A stretch of 64,000 bases of DNA, taken from NCBI GenBank assembly GCA_034336665.1, contig JAPFBE010000003.1, positions 34,756,360 through 34,820,359 on the forward strand. The letters run 5' to 3'. Positions within the stretch are counted from its first letter, which is position 1. Every line of letters begins with the position of its first letter. A program made the position numbers and the translations under genes. Of the stretch, positions 39,386-49,842 are shown in pieces. The notes beneath the pieces are model-generated. The model ran no database searches. It was not told the DNA's origin and was given only the letters and a program-made list of their open reading frames with translations. The DNA is from Luscinia megarhynchos (lineage: Eukaryota; Chordata; Aves; Passeriformes; Turdidae).

Positions 39386-41799
39386 CTGAAAGAAATTAAT
39401 GTGTATTCCTTCAGATAAACTATGTCTTGAAAATTTCTCACAGCTGCTTATATTTTTTAATCTGAAATAAGTGAGGCTGGTTTGACTGTCTGACAATACT
39501 GCTTCTAGTCTCCTATTTTAGTTACCCTGACTATCTAGTATGCACTGGAAGCCCTCCAGCCAGCCACTGGAAACCAGTAAGCACAAAATCTTGGATGTTA
39601 AATAATAAGCCTATGAATTAAATTGGATAGAGCAACTTCACATTTATTGCAACTGCAATTAAAACTATATATAATATATATACATAAAACTATATAAAAT
39701 TTTTTAAAATTACTAAGATCCCTTTCATCCCCTTTTGTCCTGGTCATCCAGAAACTGAGGACTCCTGTCCAGCAGGGATACCCTAATTTCTTTAGACTTC
39801 CAGACTATTTTGTGGTGGTGTCTACATTTACATCTTTACAAAGAACCTAACCTGCATTTTCTTATGTCACTCTTCAATAAGAGCATTTGATCACACCCAC
39901 ATCACCACCTCTCCCTTTATAAATGTCATATTGTCATCTTGCTTTTCTTGGAGTCTAGGCAAGATTAGTCTCTTTAGAAGATTAGAACCATCTAAAGTTA
40001 CCAGCTAATGGCCTAATCTTCTTTAAAAGTAGAAAAAAAATTGGAATGAAACCCTGTCTTTATGCTGCCTTATTTAAATTTCTCTCCTATCTTATAGATG
40101 TATATCTTGAACACCAGGTTCAAAGAGGAACTCCCTTTTGAATTTAGTTCCCAAAACATTTCAGTGAGGAAAACTCCAAATGAACAAGTTCAATACTTGC
40201 TTTATTCCACTTGTTTCTTTCAAAACCTTTAATTGAGTTTTATATCAGTGCCTAAATATTTTTATTCACTCATAATTTTTTTTTCAAAAATAGCTAGTTT
40301 AAAAAGTTGTAATTCCTTATCCTAGAGAATATGTGCAAAAGAATGAATTAATGGATTTGCACAAGTAATAGTTATGCTCGTATCTTTTTGCCTTATTTTG
40401 TTTCTGACTTTTTTGCTTTAATAATGTTCTTCTAATATAGATTTTTCTATGTTTGATATATTTTATAATTTTTTCCTCTTTTCCCTAATATTTATTCAGA
40501 TACAGTCTGCAAACTGGCTTTATGTGCTTTTTAATCTTTAAATATTTGCTCTTATAGGAAAACTCCTACATGTACATTTCTGGTGATGATTCTAATGAGA
40601 TACCCCAGCCTTGAGGGCACAGTCCTGTCAGCAGGTGCTCCATACAAGCTTGCAGGTTATTTTCACAATTGTGTAATTTTCTGGAAAGATTCAGCTTGCA
40701 GTGGGGGAAATACTGGCAGAAGGCCCAGAGAACTCAAGCATCTCTTTTTCTTCAGAACTAATATTTACAAGTTAAATACCACATGCTTGATAATATAAAT
40801 AAAAAGTTAACATTACCAACACTGGTGGCATTGCACTGGAAGTTTTTTTATGGTGGTCAATTTTTGTCATTTAAAAACCCCAAAATATCCAACAACAAAA
40901 GCCCACTCCTCACCCCTTAAAGTTCAAATTATTAGACTTGTGATTTCAAAAGCAGAGATGTTTAACATCAATTTTAAACTTGCTAGGTTTACTTACAGGT
41001 CTCTCTTTTCATTCTATTTTTCGGTTACAAAACAAGAAATAAACCTTGAATAACTTATTCACTCTTTTGACTTATGTGATGGCTGTGCACAGTGGCCACC
41101 CATTAAGCAAAGTCCCCTTTATGTGCTTGTGGCAAAACACATATACTATATAAAAACACCATGTGTTGCAAACACGTCACAAATATTTTTACTGATGGTG
41201 ATAAGTTTTTAAAATGTTCTGAAAATGAAATACATTATTAATTCATTTGGTATTAAAAATCCTTCATAATTATGGTATTGTTGGCAAAGATAGAGTATGA
41301 ATTAAAAATCTACAATTAGAGACTTCGAATTTTAAACAGAAGTTTAAAGAGAATGTTATATATCCTCTTTCCAAAGTTCCCTATTACAAGTTCATGATTA
41401 TACTATAAGAGACTGAAAAATTTTGATTACAAAATAATCAAAGCAACATACCTTAAAAAGTCATTATGCCAAACACAATTTTATTCAAAATTAAGCAACC
41501 TTTCTTTAACCATTACTTTTTTCAATTTTTGGAATTTTTCTCAAAGAAGAGGTATGACCATCTAAGGTTTACAGCGGCGATCACACATTTTTGTCATCTC
41601 TGTATGCTCCTTAGAATAATTGCAGCCCTGAGTCCAAAAATGAATTCTGTAAACGATCTTTGCTGGAAAGTGTTTTTAAATGATCTTGCAGCAGTTAAGT
41701 GTATCAATCATCAGTCTGCTTTTTGACAGTGTTCTTCCTGGTAAAATCAATACTAAGTCGCACAGGTAGTACACTGTGAGAGATTTCCATTTTGTACCC

Positions 41800-41928
41800 A
41801 CTGCCAGGAGTTATGCCAGGGAGCAGCTGCAGTGCTGCCCTGCAGGGACAGGGGAGCCAGGCTGCAGGAGCTGGAGGGCAGCTCCTGTATCCTGGCCAGG
41901 GGTGGGGAGGCAGGCAGGGCCAGCGGGA
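41800..41928. other. GC-rich patch beside a CR1 fragment
   Basis: About 130 bases are rich in CAGG, GCTGC and GGGAG words, clearly different from the AT-rich flanks, and end where the minus-strand CR1 fragment begins. The sequence is poor in CpG. It could be another decayed repeat or unique DNA next to the insertion. I could not match it to a family. Confidence 0.45.
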
Positions 41929-42125
41929 TCATCAATCATAAAACACTTTGTGTTGGAAGGGACATCAAAGGTCATCCAGTCCAACCCCTCTGCAGTAAAG
42001 CAGGGGCATCTTCAATTAGATTGGTTTGCTCAGAGCCCTGTCCAACATGACCTTGAATATTTTCAGGGATGGGGTATCTATAAGCTCTCTGGGCAACTTC
42101 TTGAAACTAGGTGATGAACATCTCC
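41929..42125 (-). mobile_element. CR1 LINE 3' fragment, 5'-truncated
   Basis: Read on the minus strand this is the 3' end of a CR1 element. On the plus strand the order is an ATCATAAAACA-type start (complement of the terminal microsatellite), GTTGGAAGGGACATCAAAGG, TCATCCAGTCCAACCCC, then GCAGGGGCATCTTCAATTAGA, TTGCTCAGAGCCCTGTCCAAC, GGGATGGGGTATCTATAAGC and TCTCTGGGCAACTTCTTGA. This matches the conserved CR1 3' region block by block. Homology stops near 42125, giving a fragment of about 195 bases, typical of incomplete reverse transcription. It is better preserved than the fragment at 2.2-3.0 kb. No coding capacity remains. Confidence 0.93.
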
Positions 42126-45100
42126 ATTGACAAAGTCAATCGGTTACAGTAGTTTACTACTGGGTAAAGGGGGTACATTTATGGAAATTGAATGTTTCAG
42201 ATAAGCCTGAACAGGATATTCCCAGTAAGTTAAATATGAATTCTTTATCATGACTCTTCATTTAGTAGACAAGATCTTTCACTGGTTCATTTGAAGAGGG
42301 GCATTTAAAGTCAGTAAATGTATGATTGGAAAGGCCAGATGAGAACATGATTCATTGTCTTTGTTTTCCATTGTATTCAGGAAACTGATCCAGATAAAGA
42401 CGTTATAGTAATAGATACAATTGCTATTTACAGCTAGTAACATCATTGCAGAGTGTCTGAACTGAAGATTCTTGAATTAATCATGTTTTTTCATGTCTTT
42501 CATGAGATTCTAAAAATATTTTTTTAAAATTTTATGTGCTTTTGAAGACCATATGAATACCTATTGTTTATGAAATGCATTTATAACAGCTTCTTTAAAA
42601 AGCTTTTTTAAGTTCAAAATTTTCTCTGGAACCATATTTTGCATGAAGAGCAACGGTGATTAAGAATTCTCTTTGAAGTTGAACACTTGTGGAGAAACAA
42701 ATGAAACATTTTATGCACTCTTCTCTGTGCTTTCAGCTAGCCAAAAGTAAAGAATTTGCAGATGGTTTTGAAGAAGGTGGGAGGGAAGGAATCATTTATC
42801 TCATTTAGAAATAAAATTGTGCCATAATGGTGAGATTTTAATGATGGATTTTGTTTTGAAATACAACAGAAATAAATATTATTCAGTGCATGAGAACCCA
42901 TAGGTTTCAGGAAACTTGATGTGAAGCAGTTTGAAATCAACTGCCAAGATAAAGAGCTGCTGCCTGGGAATGAAATAGATATTTATTACAATGCTTGTCC
43001 TGGGGGAGATTAGATTCTGTAACCACAAGAACAGAAGCATACCACTCAGTGGCACAACATATAATTTATTTACACAGAATATGGGATAATGACTTCTGTG
43101 CTCAGATCCCAGTGCTGAGGTGTCTGTGCCTTGGCTCTAGCACAACACACAGTCCTGCTAACACAAGCCCCTGGTTTCTGTTTGGCTTTGGTGCAGCTCA
43201 GACACCACAGTGGACCTGAGGAAAGAGGATTCACACCAACCAAATCCTGTCTGGCAGCCCCAGCCTCTGACTGTAGCTGCACCTGAGCCCAGACTGACAC
43301 AGTGTGCCAGACAGCCAGGTACCAAGCCACTCCTGAGAGGTAGCTCTTTTCATTCTCTATTGATGTTTAGAAACAGATTGGCAGAATAAGCTGCAAAAGG
43401 TTTTGGTACTTACATAGCCACAAGCTGATGCCTGCAATTTTCCCCATCACCAATCACAACTCAGTACCTGTGTCACCTTCCAGTCTCCCACCCTAAAGCA
43501 GTTCTAGAGGTACCAAGCTGCTCATAGCTAGTCTGTTTTCTTGTTCTTTCCCTGGACATACCTAAACCATTAGAGCTGGACAGATCAGCCCAGCCCATGT
43601 CTCATGGAGCAGTGCTCTTGGATGGGCATCCCTATGACCTTTGTCTGTGCATCTCTGTTTGTGTGAGCAGGCACCAGTACCACCTAAACAGTGAGGGCTG
43701 GGCAGCTGTGCTCAAGGTCCCACCTACCTGAGCTGTGCTTTCAGATAGGCTTTTTCTTCCAGAGTTAAATATGCCTGTCATCAACACACCTTTTCCTCCC
43801 GAAGACAGAATTCCCTATCAGTTATATTCACAATAAAAAAAAAAAAAAAAGAGGTATTTAAAGAAAAGACAATCCCTGGTCCCTTATAAAAAGCATTACA
43901 GTCCAGCAGGTGGTCGGAAGCTGCCTAGAAATTTCCCTGGTTCTATTTTTGCATTTCCTTTGAAATTGCTTCAGACAAATAAGATCACGTCTAGGTAATT
44001 TGTGAATTTTGGTTTTGGGTGATGTATTATGAGAAGAGGATAAATGACTTTCAAGTTGCAGACATAGGAAGAAACATTCTGATTTGTAGCATAGTAGTCA
44101 TAATGTCTGCTAGATTTTTACGAGGATTTTTGTGAAAATAGTTTCAACTGCAGCCAGCCTGATACTTCATAATAAAACAAGAAGATTGATTTTAGTGATC
44201 TGAAAACAGAGGGGTAATTATATTCTCATTTTCGTGTTCATGATGTGCACAATTCTCCTATCAAACTTTAATGGTTGTTGCAAGTGCAAAAACATATGCA
44301 AGAACATAGAGAAAGCACCACAAAGCTGTTAGCTTTGAAACTCATTGTCAGATAGCAAATATTATCGCTATAAATCTTAACTTTCACAGTCAGCAAGAGC
44401 TGCAGGCTAGACTAGAGAAAAAGCCATGGAACTGTAGCTGTGCATTAAAAGCAACACACTGTACATTGCTGAAATATGTATTGTGATTAAATTAATATTG
44501 AACAGTGAATTTTATAGCCTTTTCTGATTTTCTTTTCCCCAGGCAAAAATCAACACTTTTCTAACTGCAGTATCCTTCACGATTCATTTTCTGTAGCATC
44601 AAAAGAGGTGTATTAAACACTCTGGCAAAAAAACACACTCTCTGATATGGTGGCAGCAGGGTGCATATGGTTTCATAACAGCATTAAAAGCTCATCTTTC
44701 CTACTCTCTCTTTCCAGGAGTTGCTGTGGGAAGGGTGACACAGAAGTGAGAGTGCAATCCCTGCGGTCTGTTTTCAGAGAGTTGTGAAAAAAAGACCATG
44801 TGGGGGAGTGCAGGGTATACTAAGTAACATCTGTTCCTAAATGGATGCAATAACATCCAACCTGTTCAGCACAAACAGAAACATGTCAAGTTAAATAGGG
44901 TATCAGCAGGACTCTAGGTACAGTGTGTGGAAGTCATGAAAATAAGCAAGTGGATCACTAACATTTGTGACACCAGCCAGCTGGAGCATGCCCGGTGACA
45001 AGCCCATTTATTAAAAACAGGGAAATGTAGAATACCAGCCATCTGAAAAATTGCAGAAAAGAAGCATGTGAAATTGTAATTTATAGTATATGTTTACAAG

Positions 45101-46784
45101 AAGGCTAGAGGGCAGGTAAAATGTTGTCTCTTGGGTTTTGACCCAATCAAAATTTTAAGGGTAAAGCTAGACAGTTAAAAACCACGAAAAACAGGGGTGC
45201 AAAGTTTACAACCAGAGAGCTGGACTGGAATTTGAAGGGGTAGTCAGAGAGAAACCCTTTGGGCATGTCATTGCCCATGTTAGTGCTCCATGTTAAATCC
45301 TCCCTGCAAGAAATATCTCAAACACATCTTCTACTTCAGCCTTTAATTGCAAGTTCTCCTTTCCTCAGGCCAAGCTGTTCTAGAAGAAGAAAAAAAAAAG
45401 AGATTTTTCTGTCTTCCTGGAGACACTACAGAGACATGTAACATGTTGGATAATTAAATCTTTTTTACAGTAGAAAAACAGCAAGGATGCAAAAAAGAAA
45501 ATTTACCAGTTCTTTTAAGAAAGAAAAACACTGCCTTTTATCAGAAATTAGATGAGGGTTTGGAAGCTAGTTTTATACTTCCCTGCAGGGGGAAATAGTT
45601 TTATGCTGCTTTTCCACCAAGTGCATTAAACATAAGTCTGGCAGCTTCATCTAGTTTTTCAGTCGTTCTTCACTCAGTGCTACACACTGAGCAAAATTTG
45701 ACTCACTCTACGCTGGTAGTGCTTTTAGTGGGTTGCCATGAAAAACAGCACTGCATTTTAACCTAACAGCATGAGAGCAAATACAGTCATGCATCTCCAG
45801 TGGAAACAATATAAAATAGGAAGTACATAATATTACCAATGCTGTATGCATCCTGTGCCATTAACCAAGTGCTTGTAAACATTACAAAATAGAGAACCTT
45901 AACCCACAGATTTTGCATTTTTAAGGTTTGATTTTGTAGAGTTCCTGTGCCTGGCAGCAAACTCTGCAATGTCCAAACTACTAGATGCCAGCTTGTTTTG
46001 ATTTGCTCTTTGCTTTACAGCTGGATGTTGCTAAGTGGGTGCAGACTATCAGGTTTATTATTTTGCCTCCTTATTTATTTGCTTTGTTTATTTGCATGCA
46101 AAGGAAATAAACAATTCTCTGTTTGGCTGTCAGTAAATCTTTGGGCTGGAGTGTGAGGTGTGACAGTCCTTAGTCTGAATTAATAAAGAGACAAGATCTG
46201 ATCAAACAGTGGCTGTAGAAGAAGGGGAATCAGTTTGCTGTTAAGAGACTGCCTATGAGAATAAGCCTGTTAATGGGGGATGGTTTTCTGTGTGTAAGAG
46301 GGGTGGAAAGCAGGAAGAGAACAGCAAACTAGCCAAAACATGTTTTTCAAAGTTTTTTGTAAAGCAAACTCCATGCTTTATTGTAAGGAGGGAAACCGGG
46401 AGAAGTATCCTTAAGCATTGCAGTTAGTGTAAAGTGTCTGATCTTATTTTGAAATAATACCTTACACTTTTAAATTTCTTATGAACAGTTTTGACATTAA
46501 AGCCAACTCAAAACTATTTTTGCTCTGAAGAATACAGGAATTCTTTTAGCTAAATGCAGAGAGTAGCTTTCTTTGGGTTTGAGGATAAAAATAGGAGAGA
46601 GAGAAAAAAAGAGAAAAAAACCTATTGAAGTGACATATCTCTGAATAACTGCAGAAGGGTCACAGTAAAAATTAACCTATATTTGCAAAGCTCTTCTAAG
46701 AGGTAAAACACTATCTCACTAATGTAAATGTCCATCTGTCTGGAAAGACTGGGTTGTATTCTGGGTTGACTGTTGATTAGGCAG
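42126..46784. other. Unique sequence, no gene recognised
   Basis: No exon chain or named transposon is visible. Between about 43080 and 43830 the sequence is richer in C and G than its flanks and ends at an AATAAA that runs straight into a 16-base A run at 43835-43850, which might be an unrecognised retroposed element. A CTCF-like core (CCAGCAGGTGGTCG, 43903-43916) follows. A near-palindromic POU octamer, ATTTGCATGCAAAG, lies at 46090-46103. Confidence 0.5.
43835..43850 (+). repeat. A16 run
   Basis: A run of 16 A residues is preceded by CAAT, so an AATAAA hexamer overlaps the start of the run. A genuine retroposed tail normally has the signal 10-30 bases before the A run, so the link to an inserted RNA is weak. 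Confidence 0.9.
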
Positions 46785-47017
46785 GAGCGCAGGTGGTGCT
46801 CTGCTCAATTCCTTCAGTAGCAGGGATGGATGCTGAAAGGAACAGGAAAACTCATATAAATAAGTGGCTTAAGCATTGGTGCTATCAGTGCAATATTGTT
46901 TTCTTTGTTTGTGGGACATTTTTTATGGCAGCAGACCTGCTAGAGTCAGATGGGCTTCATCTGTCTAGCAGGGGCAAAAGGATTCTAGCCCATGAGTTGG
47001 CAAGGGCTGATTTATAG
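46785..47017 (+). pseudogene. CR1 ORF1 remnant, C-terminal esterase-like part
   Basis: The frame contains GAQVVLCSIP near its start and DLLESDGLHLSSRGKRILAH near its end. Some CR1 ORF1 proteins carry a GDSL/SGNH-type esterase domain, and its last conserved block is an Asp-x-x-His motif, seen here as D-G-L-H. The catalytic serine block would lie upstream and is missing because the copy is 5'-truncated. The frame closes at a TAG after ELARADL. The bases beyond it (GAGCTTTAAACTAGG) look like the family's usual C-terminus and stop in another phase, so a 1-base insertion in the GGG near 47005 probably caused the early stop. No ATG of its own is present. Confidence 0.85.
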
Positions 47018-47118
47018 AGCTTTAAACTAGGTTTGAAGGGGAAGTGGATGAAACAAGACTTTCCAGAGAGGAGCCTGAGGGTGGTAAGCCAAAGTCAAGG
47101 CTGAAATCAGCAGCCCAG

Positions 47119-47770
47119 CTGAAGTGCATGTACATGGGTAGCAAAACCAGAGGAGCTGGAAGCCATTGCACAGAAGGAAAGCTGTGACATTGTCGCCAGC
47201 ATGGAAATGGGGTGGAATGACTTGCATGACTGGAACGCTGCACTGGATAGCTACAAGCTCATCAGAAGAGACAGGAGAGGGAGAAGAGGTGGAGGGGTGA
47301 TTCTGTGTTGGGGAGTCTCTTGACACTACAGAGCTTGAAGCCAATGATGACAAGGTTGAATGCCTATGGGTAAGTACCAGGGGAAATGGCCATGAAGGCC
47401 AACATCCTGGTGGAAGTCTGTTATAGGCCACTCAACCAGAATGAACAGGTGGATGAATTATTCTATAAGAAACTGGAGAACATTTCAAGATCATAAGCCC
47501 TTGGTCTTGTGGGAGACTTTAACCTGACAGGTATCTGCTGGAAGCTCAATATGTTGGAGAAGAGGCAGTCTGACAAGTTCCTTGGTGCGTGGAGGACAGC
47601 TTCTTGTCAGAGCTGGTGAGTGAGATGACCAGGGCTGGGGCTCTGCTAGACCAGATTTTTACAAATAGAGGTCTGGTGGGAGATGTGGTAATTGGAGTCT
47701 GTCTGGAGAACAGTGAACATGAAGTAATAAAGTTCTCAACATTCAATGAAAGAAGGAGCATCAATAAAGT
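47119..47770 (+). pseudogene. CR1 ORF2 remnant, endonuclease domain
   Basis: This part encodes the apurinic-type (EEP) endonuclease that nicks target DNA. From 47119 the reading starts LKCM. Further on, split over frames, it gives HDWNAALDSYKLIRRDRRGR and GGGVIL, the usual CR1 series, then VCYRPLNQNEQVDELFYKKL. GDFNL, the conserved acidic/asparagine block of these nucleases, lies at 47512-47526. An in-frame TAA at 47494-47496 sits just upstream of it. The terminal block normally reads SDHE with the catalytic His; here the frame at 47589-47930 gives NSEHEVIKF, so Asp has become Glu beside the retained His. Near the start, the tract around 47130 seems shorter than in the family as I know it, suggesting a deletion of about 15 bases. 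Confidence 0.88.
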
Positions 47771-48530
47771 TTCTACGGTGAGCCTCTGGAGGGAAGACTT
47801 TGGCCTCTTCTGGATCCTGACTTTGATAGTACCTGTGGAAGTAACCCTTCCAAGCAAAGAGATCTGTGGAGGATGGACAACTTCAAGAGAGTATTCTGGA
47901 AGGCACAGGAGCAGACTGTCCCTGTGCTGAAAGATGAGCTGGCAGGGAAAATACTGGCCTGGATGGGCAGGGAGCTTTTGAGGGAACTTGAGGGGGAAAA
48001 AGGGTGTATCACCTTTGGAAAGAGAGAAAGGCAACACAGAAAAGAGTTAAGGCTTTTTTTAGGTCATTCAGAAGGAAAATTAGAGAGGCAAAAGCTCAAT
48101 TAGAACTTAAGCTAGCCACTTCTGTGAAGGATAATAAAAAATGTTTTTATAAATGCATTAATAGCAGAAGAAGGGGCAAGGAAAACCTCCATTCTTTATT
48201 TGACCTTATGGGGAATATAGTTAACAAGGATGAGGAAAAAGCAAAGGTACTTAACATCTTCTTTACCTCCGTTTTCAACAACAAGACTAGTTGATCTAAG
48301 GACAACTGCTCTCCTGGGATGGTAGATAGGGACAGGGAACAGAATAGCCCACCTGTAATCCAGCTGGAAGCAGTTAAAAACTTGCTGAGCCCTTAGATGC
48401 TCACAAATCTATGGGGCCAGATGGGATCCATCCTAGGTGATGAAGGAGCTGGCAGATGATCATTCCTGGCTAACTGCAAAGGTCCCAGATGTCTGGAAGC
48501 TGGACAATGTAATGCTCATCCATGAGAAGG
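47771..48530 (+). pseudogene. CR1 ORF2 remnant, linker region
   Basis: This part joins the nuclease and polymerase domains. Recognisable blocks are REDFGLF at the start, KAQEQTVPVLKDELAGKILA in the middle and, in the frame through 48004-48294, KAQLELKLATSVKDNKKCFY followed by KENLHSLFDLMGNIVNKDEE and NIFFTSVFNNKTS. These are typical of the basic, charged CR1 linker. The blocks lie in different frames, so at least two frameshifts separate them. A stop falls right after the KTS block at 48292-48294. Downstream to 48530 the sequence still resembles the family (SMGPDGIHP-like, WKLDN-like) but is badly broken. Confidence 0.85.
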
Positions 48531-48540
48531 GCAGAAGGAG

Positions 48541-49160
48541 CATCCAGGAAACTACAGGCCTGTCAGCCTGACCGTGGTGCCCAGCAATGTCATGGAACAG
48601 ATCATCCTGAGTGCCATCACACAGCACCTACAGGATGGCCAGGGGATCAGACCCAGCCAGCATGGGTTTAAGAGGGGCCAGCCCTACCTCACCAACCTGG
48701 TCTCCTTTAATGACCAGGTTACCCTCCTGGGGGATGCAGGAAAGGCTGTGGGTGTTGTCTGTTTGGACTTCAGCAAGGCCTTTGATGCTGTCTCCCACAG
48801 CACACTTCTGGAGAAGCTGGCAGCCCGTGGCTTGGACAGGAGCACTCTGTGCTGGGTTAAGAACTGGATGGATGGCTGGGTCCAGAGAGTGGTGCCACAT
48901 CCAGTCGGTGGGGAGTCACTAACAACGTCCCCCAAGGATCAGTGTTGGGCCCAGTCTTGTTTAATATCTTTATCAATGATCTGGATGGGGGGATTGAGTC
49001 CACCATCAGCAAATTTGCAGATGACACCAAGCTGGGAACAAGTGTTGATCTGCTGGAGGATAGGAGGGCTCTGCAGGGGGACCTGGACAGGCTGGGTAGG
49101 TGGGCAAATACAACAATATGAGGTTTAACAAGACCAAGTTCCAGGTCTTGCATTTTGGCC
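48541..49160 (+). pseudogene. CR1 ORF2 remnant, reverse transcriptase domain
   Basis: The reverse transcriptase core is recognisable. NYRPVSLT (48550-48573) opens it, followed by MEQIILSAITQHLQDGQGIR, PSQHGFKRGQ and motif A, LDFSKAFD, at 48763-48786 with its catalytic Asp. SHSTLLEKLAARGLD and WVKNWMDG follow in one open frame up to about 48900. A frameshift between about 48897 and 48926 moves the reading to the next phase, where [20 protein letters not shown] and the catalytic FADD block (49014-49025) are found. FADD keeps both Asp residues. [13 protein letters not shown] follows, then a stop near 49120. Both catalytic motifs survive although the frame is broken, as expected for a moderately young dead copy. 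Confidence 0.93.
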
Positions 49161-49690
49161 ACAGCAACCCCCTGCAGCTAGAGTGGCTGATCAGTATCCA
49201 GACAGAAAGGGACCTGGGGGGGCTAAACGGCAGCAGCTGAACAGGAACCATCAGTGTTCCCAGGTGGCCAAGAAGGCCAGTGACATCCAGGAATGCTGTG
49301 GCCAGCAGGACCAGGGAAGTAATTCTTCTTCTGTACTTGGCACTGGTAAGACCACCTTGAGTGCTTCTGAGTTCTGAGACTCTCAATTTAGAAAAGATGC
49401 TGGAGCATCTCCAGAGAAGGACAACAAGGCTAGTGAAGGGTCTGGGATAGAAGTTCTATGAGGAGTGGCTGAGGGAGCTGGGATTGTTCAGCCTGGAAAC
49501 AAGGTGGCTCAAGGGAGGCTTTATCCCTCTCTACAAGCTCCTGATAGGAGGTTGTAGCCAGGTGAGAGTCAGGCTCTTCTTCCAAGCAGCCAGAGACAGG
49601 ACAAGAGAACACAGTTTCAAGATGCATCAGGGAAAATTTAGGCTGGCTATTAGGAAGAATTTCTTCACAGAAATGGGGATTGAGCATTAG
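49161..49690 (+). pseudogene. CR1 ORF2 remnant, C-terminal region
   Basis: This is the segment after the polymerase core. Blocks recognised are ERDLGGL-like text near 49205, VAKKASDIQ near 49265, a decayed LEHLQRRTTRLVKGL-like block near 49410 and, in the frame from 49484, FSLETRWLKGG, DRTREHSFKMHQGKFRLAI and RKNFFTE. All are usual features of CR1 ORF2 ends. In this frame TAG follows GIEH at 49688-49690, where the family usually continues to WN-LP-EVVE. That text (NGLPREVVESLE) is still legible directly after the stop. Function is lost. Confidence 0.9.
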
Positions 49691-49842
49691 AATGGTCTGC
49701 CTAGGGAGGTGGTGGAGTCCCTGGAAAAGACTGGGTGTGGCACTTAGTGCTATGGTCTGGGTGACATGGTGGTGTTAGGTCATAAGTTGGACTTGTTGAT
49801 CTCAAAGGTCTTTTCCAATCTAGTTCATTCTGTGACTCTGTA
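49691..49842 (+). repeat. CR1 3' untranslated end with 8-bp microsatellite
   Basis: The end carries the conserved CR1 3' block. GGTGACATGGTGGTGTTAGG is followed by GTTGGACTTGTTGATCTCAAA, GGTCTTTTCCAATCTAG and two degenerate octamers, ATTCTGTG ACTCTGTA. In CR1 this 3' structure is bound by the element's own reverse transcriptase and ends in ATTCTATG-like octamers. The end of homology at 49842 is sharp. Confidence 0.92.

Larger units (their letters stand above)
26349..41799. other. Unique AT-rich sequence, no gene recognised
   Basis: Over 15 kb I find no exon chain, RNA gene or named transposon. Simple sequence features are a T run near 30037-30053, a small tandem duplication at 30784, a TC/C run at 32096 and a TA repeat at 39357. 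A C-rich patch lies at 32960-33300. Motif-level points of interest are SOX-like sites at 34744-34860 and a palindromic POU octamer at 36925-36938. The region around 28.2-28.45 kb looks composition-balanced and could be conserved noncoding DNA, but this cannot be tested from one sequence. Confidence 0.55.
46785..49842 (+). mobile_element. Near-3-kb CR1 LINE retrotransposon, inactive
   Basis: This is the main element of the window. CR1 LINEs move by target-primed reverse transcription of their RNA, using an ORF2 protein with an endonuclease and a reverse transcriptase. Visible in order are the end of ORF1 with an esterase-type DGLHL block (46.9-47.0 kb), the endonuclease (about 47.12-47.75 kb), a linker (to about 48.5 kb), the reverse transcriptase (48.55-49.15 kb), the C-terminal region with RKNFFTE (to 49.69 kb), and a 3' untranslated region ending in two degenerate 8-bp units (ATTCTGTG ACTCTGTA, 49827-49842). 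The 5' end is truncated inside ORF1. In-frame stops and frameshifts show that it is dead. It is better kept than the other CR1 pieces here and so is younger. I do not assign a subfamily. Terminal duplications are not expected to be obvious for CR1, and I saw none. Confidence 0.96.

Noticed and set aside
48574..49128. Frame with reverse transcriptase motifs as a host gene or a retrovirus
   Set aside because: Motif spacing, linker blocks and the octamer-ended 3' region identify a CR1 LINE. No LTRs, primer-binding site or gag/env-like sequence is present.
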